From NCBI GenBank assembly GCA_013812565.1, contig JACCTF010000527.1:1-6505 (forward strand): DNA of 6,505 nt, given 5' to 3'. Below, in pieces: positions 6,214 through 6,505 of this stretch. The notes under the pieces were generated by a model that was given only the letters and a program-made list of their open reading frames with translations, was not told the origin of the DNA and made no database searches. The DNA comes from Pyrinomonadaceae bacterium. Its GTDB lineage: Bacteria > Acidobacteriota > Blastocatellia > Pyrinomonadales > Pyrinomonadaceae. The number at the start of each line of letters is the position of its first letter. Within the stretch, counting starts at the first letter, position 1. The translations under genes and the position numbers were made by a program.

Positions 6214-6469
6214 TAGCTCCGATAGGTTTTGGCGAAGGACAATATGTTCAGGAACCGCCGACCTGCTTCGTGCAGGGGAACAGCTCGCAGACATGCAAGG
6301 AAGAGGATTGATCGCGCTAACGAAACATGCAGTAGAGGGCGAAGTAGCTGGTGACAGCGATGTGCAAAGCAGCAGCAAGATTAAAGTGACGCTAGTGACC
6401 AGCATCGCCGTATTAGTGTCGCTGGTGATTGGTTTTCTGATGATCCTGTTCAACAACCGCGCGGCATAA
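6212..6469 (+). pseudogene. Short single-membrane-span reading frame, possible remnant of a sensor protein
   Basis: This frame is open from a TAA at 6209 to TAA at 6467-6469. It reads ...ADLLRAGEQLADMQGRG... then a charged stretch, then a clear transmembrane helix (VTLVTSIAVLVSLVIGFLMI) followed by LFNNRAA and stop. The only in-frame ATG is 6293, giving 58 residues, with no strong ribosome site. A helical outer segment followed by a membrane helix resembles the end of the periplasmic domain and TM2 of chemotaxis receptors or sensor kinases, but no HAMP or signalling domain follows. It may be a decayed gene piece, or a small tail-anchored membrane protein. Family assignment is uncertain. Confidence 0.3.
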
Positions 6470-6505
6470 CAACTCGCTCAACCGGACGCGCAATCAGCGT
6501 ACCTC

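Noticed and set aside
6196..6456. 86-codon minus-strand frame with a hydrophobic stretch
   Set aside because: Its hydrophobic part is the complement of the plus-strand membrane-helix codons; the plus frame has the more natural topology and ending, and no ribosome site supports the minus frame.

Overview
The window is bacterial, gene-dense at its left edge, and dominated by mobile RNA. The host cannot be named from sequence alone. A PhoX-type phosphatase and group II introns with HNH-bearing maturases fit a Gram-negative bacterium, but that is inference.

Layout: positions 3-935 carry the 3' part of a PhoX/DUF839 phosphatase gene on the plus strand, cut by the window edge. A roughly 400 bp gene-poor spacer follows, holding a small hairpin and a very strong bidirectional intrinsic terminator (1235-1266). 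From 1336 to 6126, on the minus strand, lies one composite element: a group II intron nested inside another. To its right are about 380 bp with an inverted repeat and a short single-membrane-span reading frame that looks like a gene remnant.

The composite element is the main discovery. The outer intron encodes a reverse transcriptase/maturase whose gene is split into an N-terminal part (4538-5515) and a C-terminal part (1412-2143). The split is filled exactly by a second, complete group II intron (2144-4537) with its own intact 567-residue maturase. Removing 2144-4537 joins Gln326 to Asn327 in frame and rebuilds a 569-residue outer maturase that aligns without a gap to the inner one across the junction. 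The arrangement is therefore a twintron. The inner intron must splice first to give full outer maturase; unspliced RNA gives a 363-residue protein that stops 37 codons into the inner intron.

The ribozyme parts can be read directly: 5' ends, EBS1 loops on hairpins, EBS2 segments, 34-nt domain V, and domain VI with a bulged A for both introns. EBS1-IBS1 and EBS2-IBS2 pairing fits both insertion sites in the same register. It also shows that the outer intron starts with U rather than G, and its branch-point A lies farther than usual from the 3' end. The inner intron looks fully competent, while the outer one may be weakened. The inner intron sits in the conserved FLG(Q) segment of a maturase gene, so it appears to have used another intron's own protein gene as a home.
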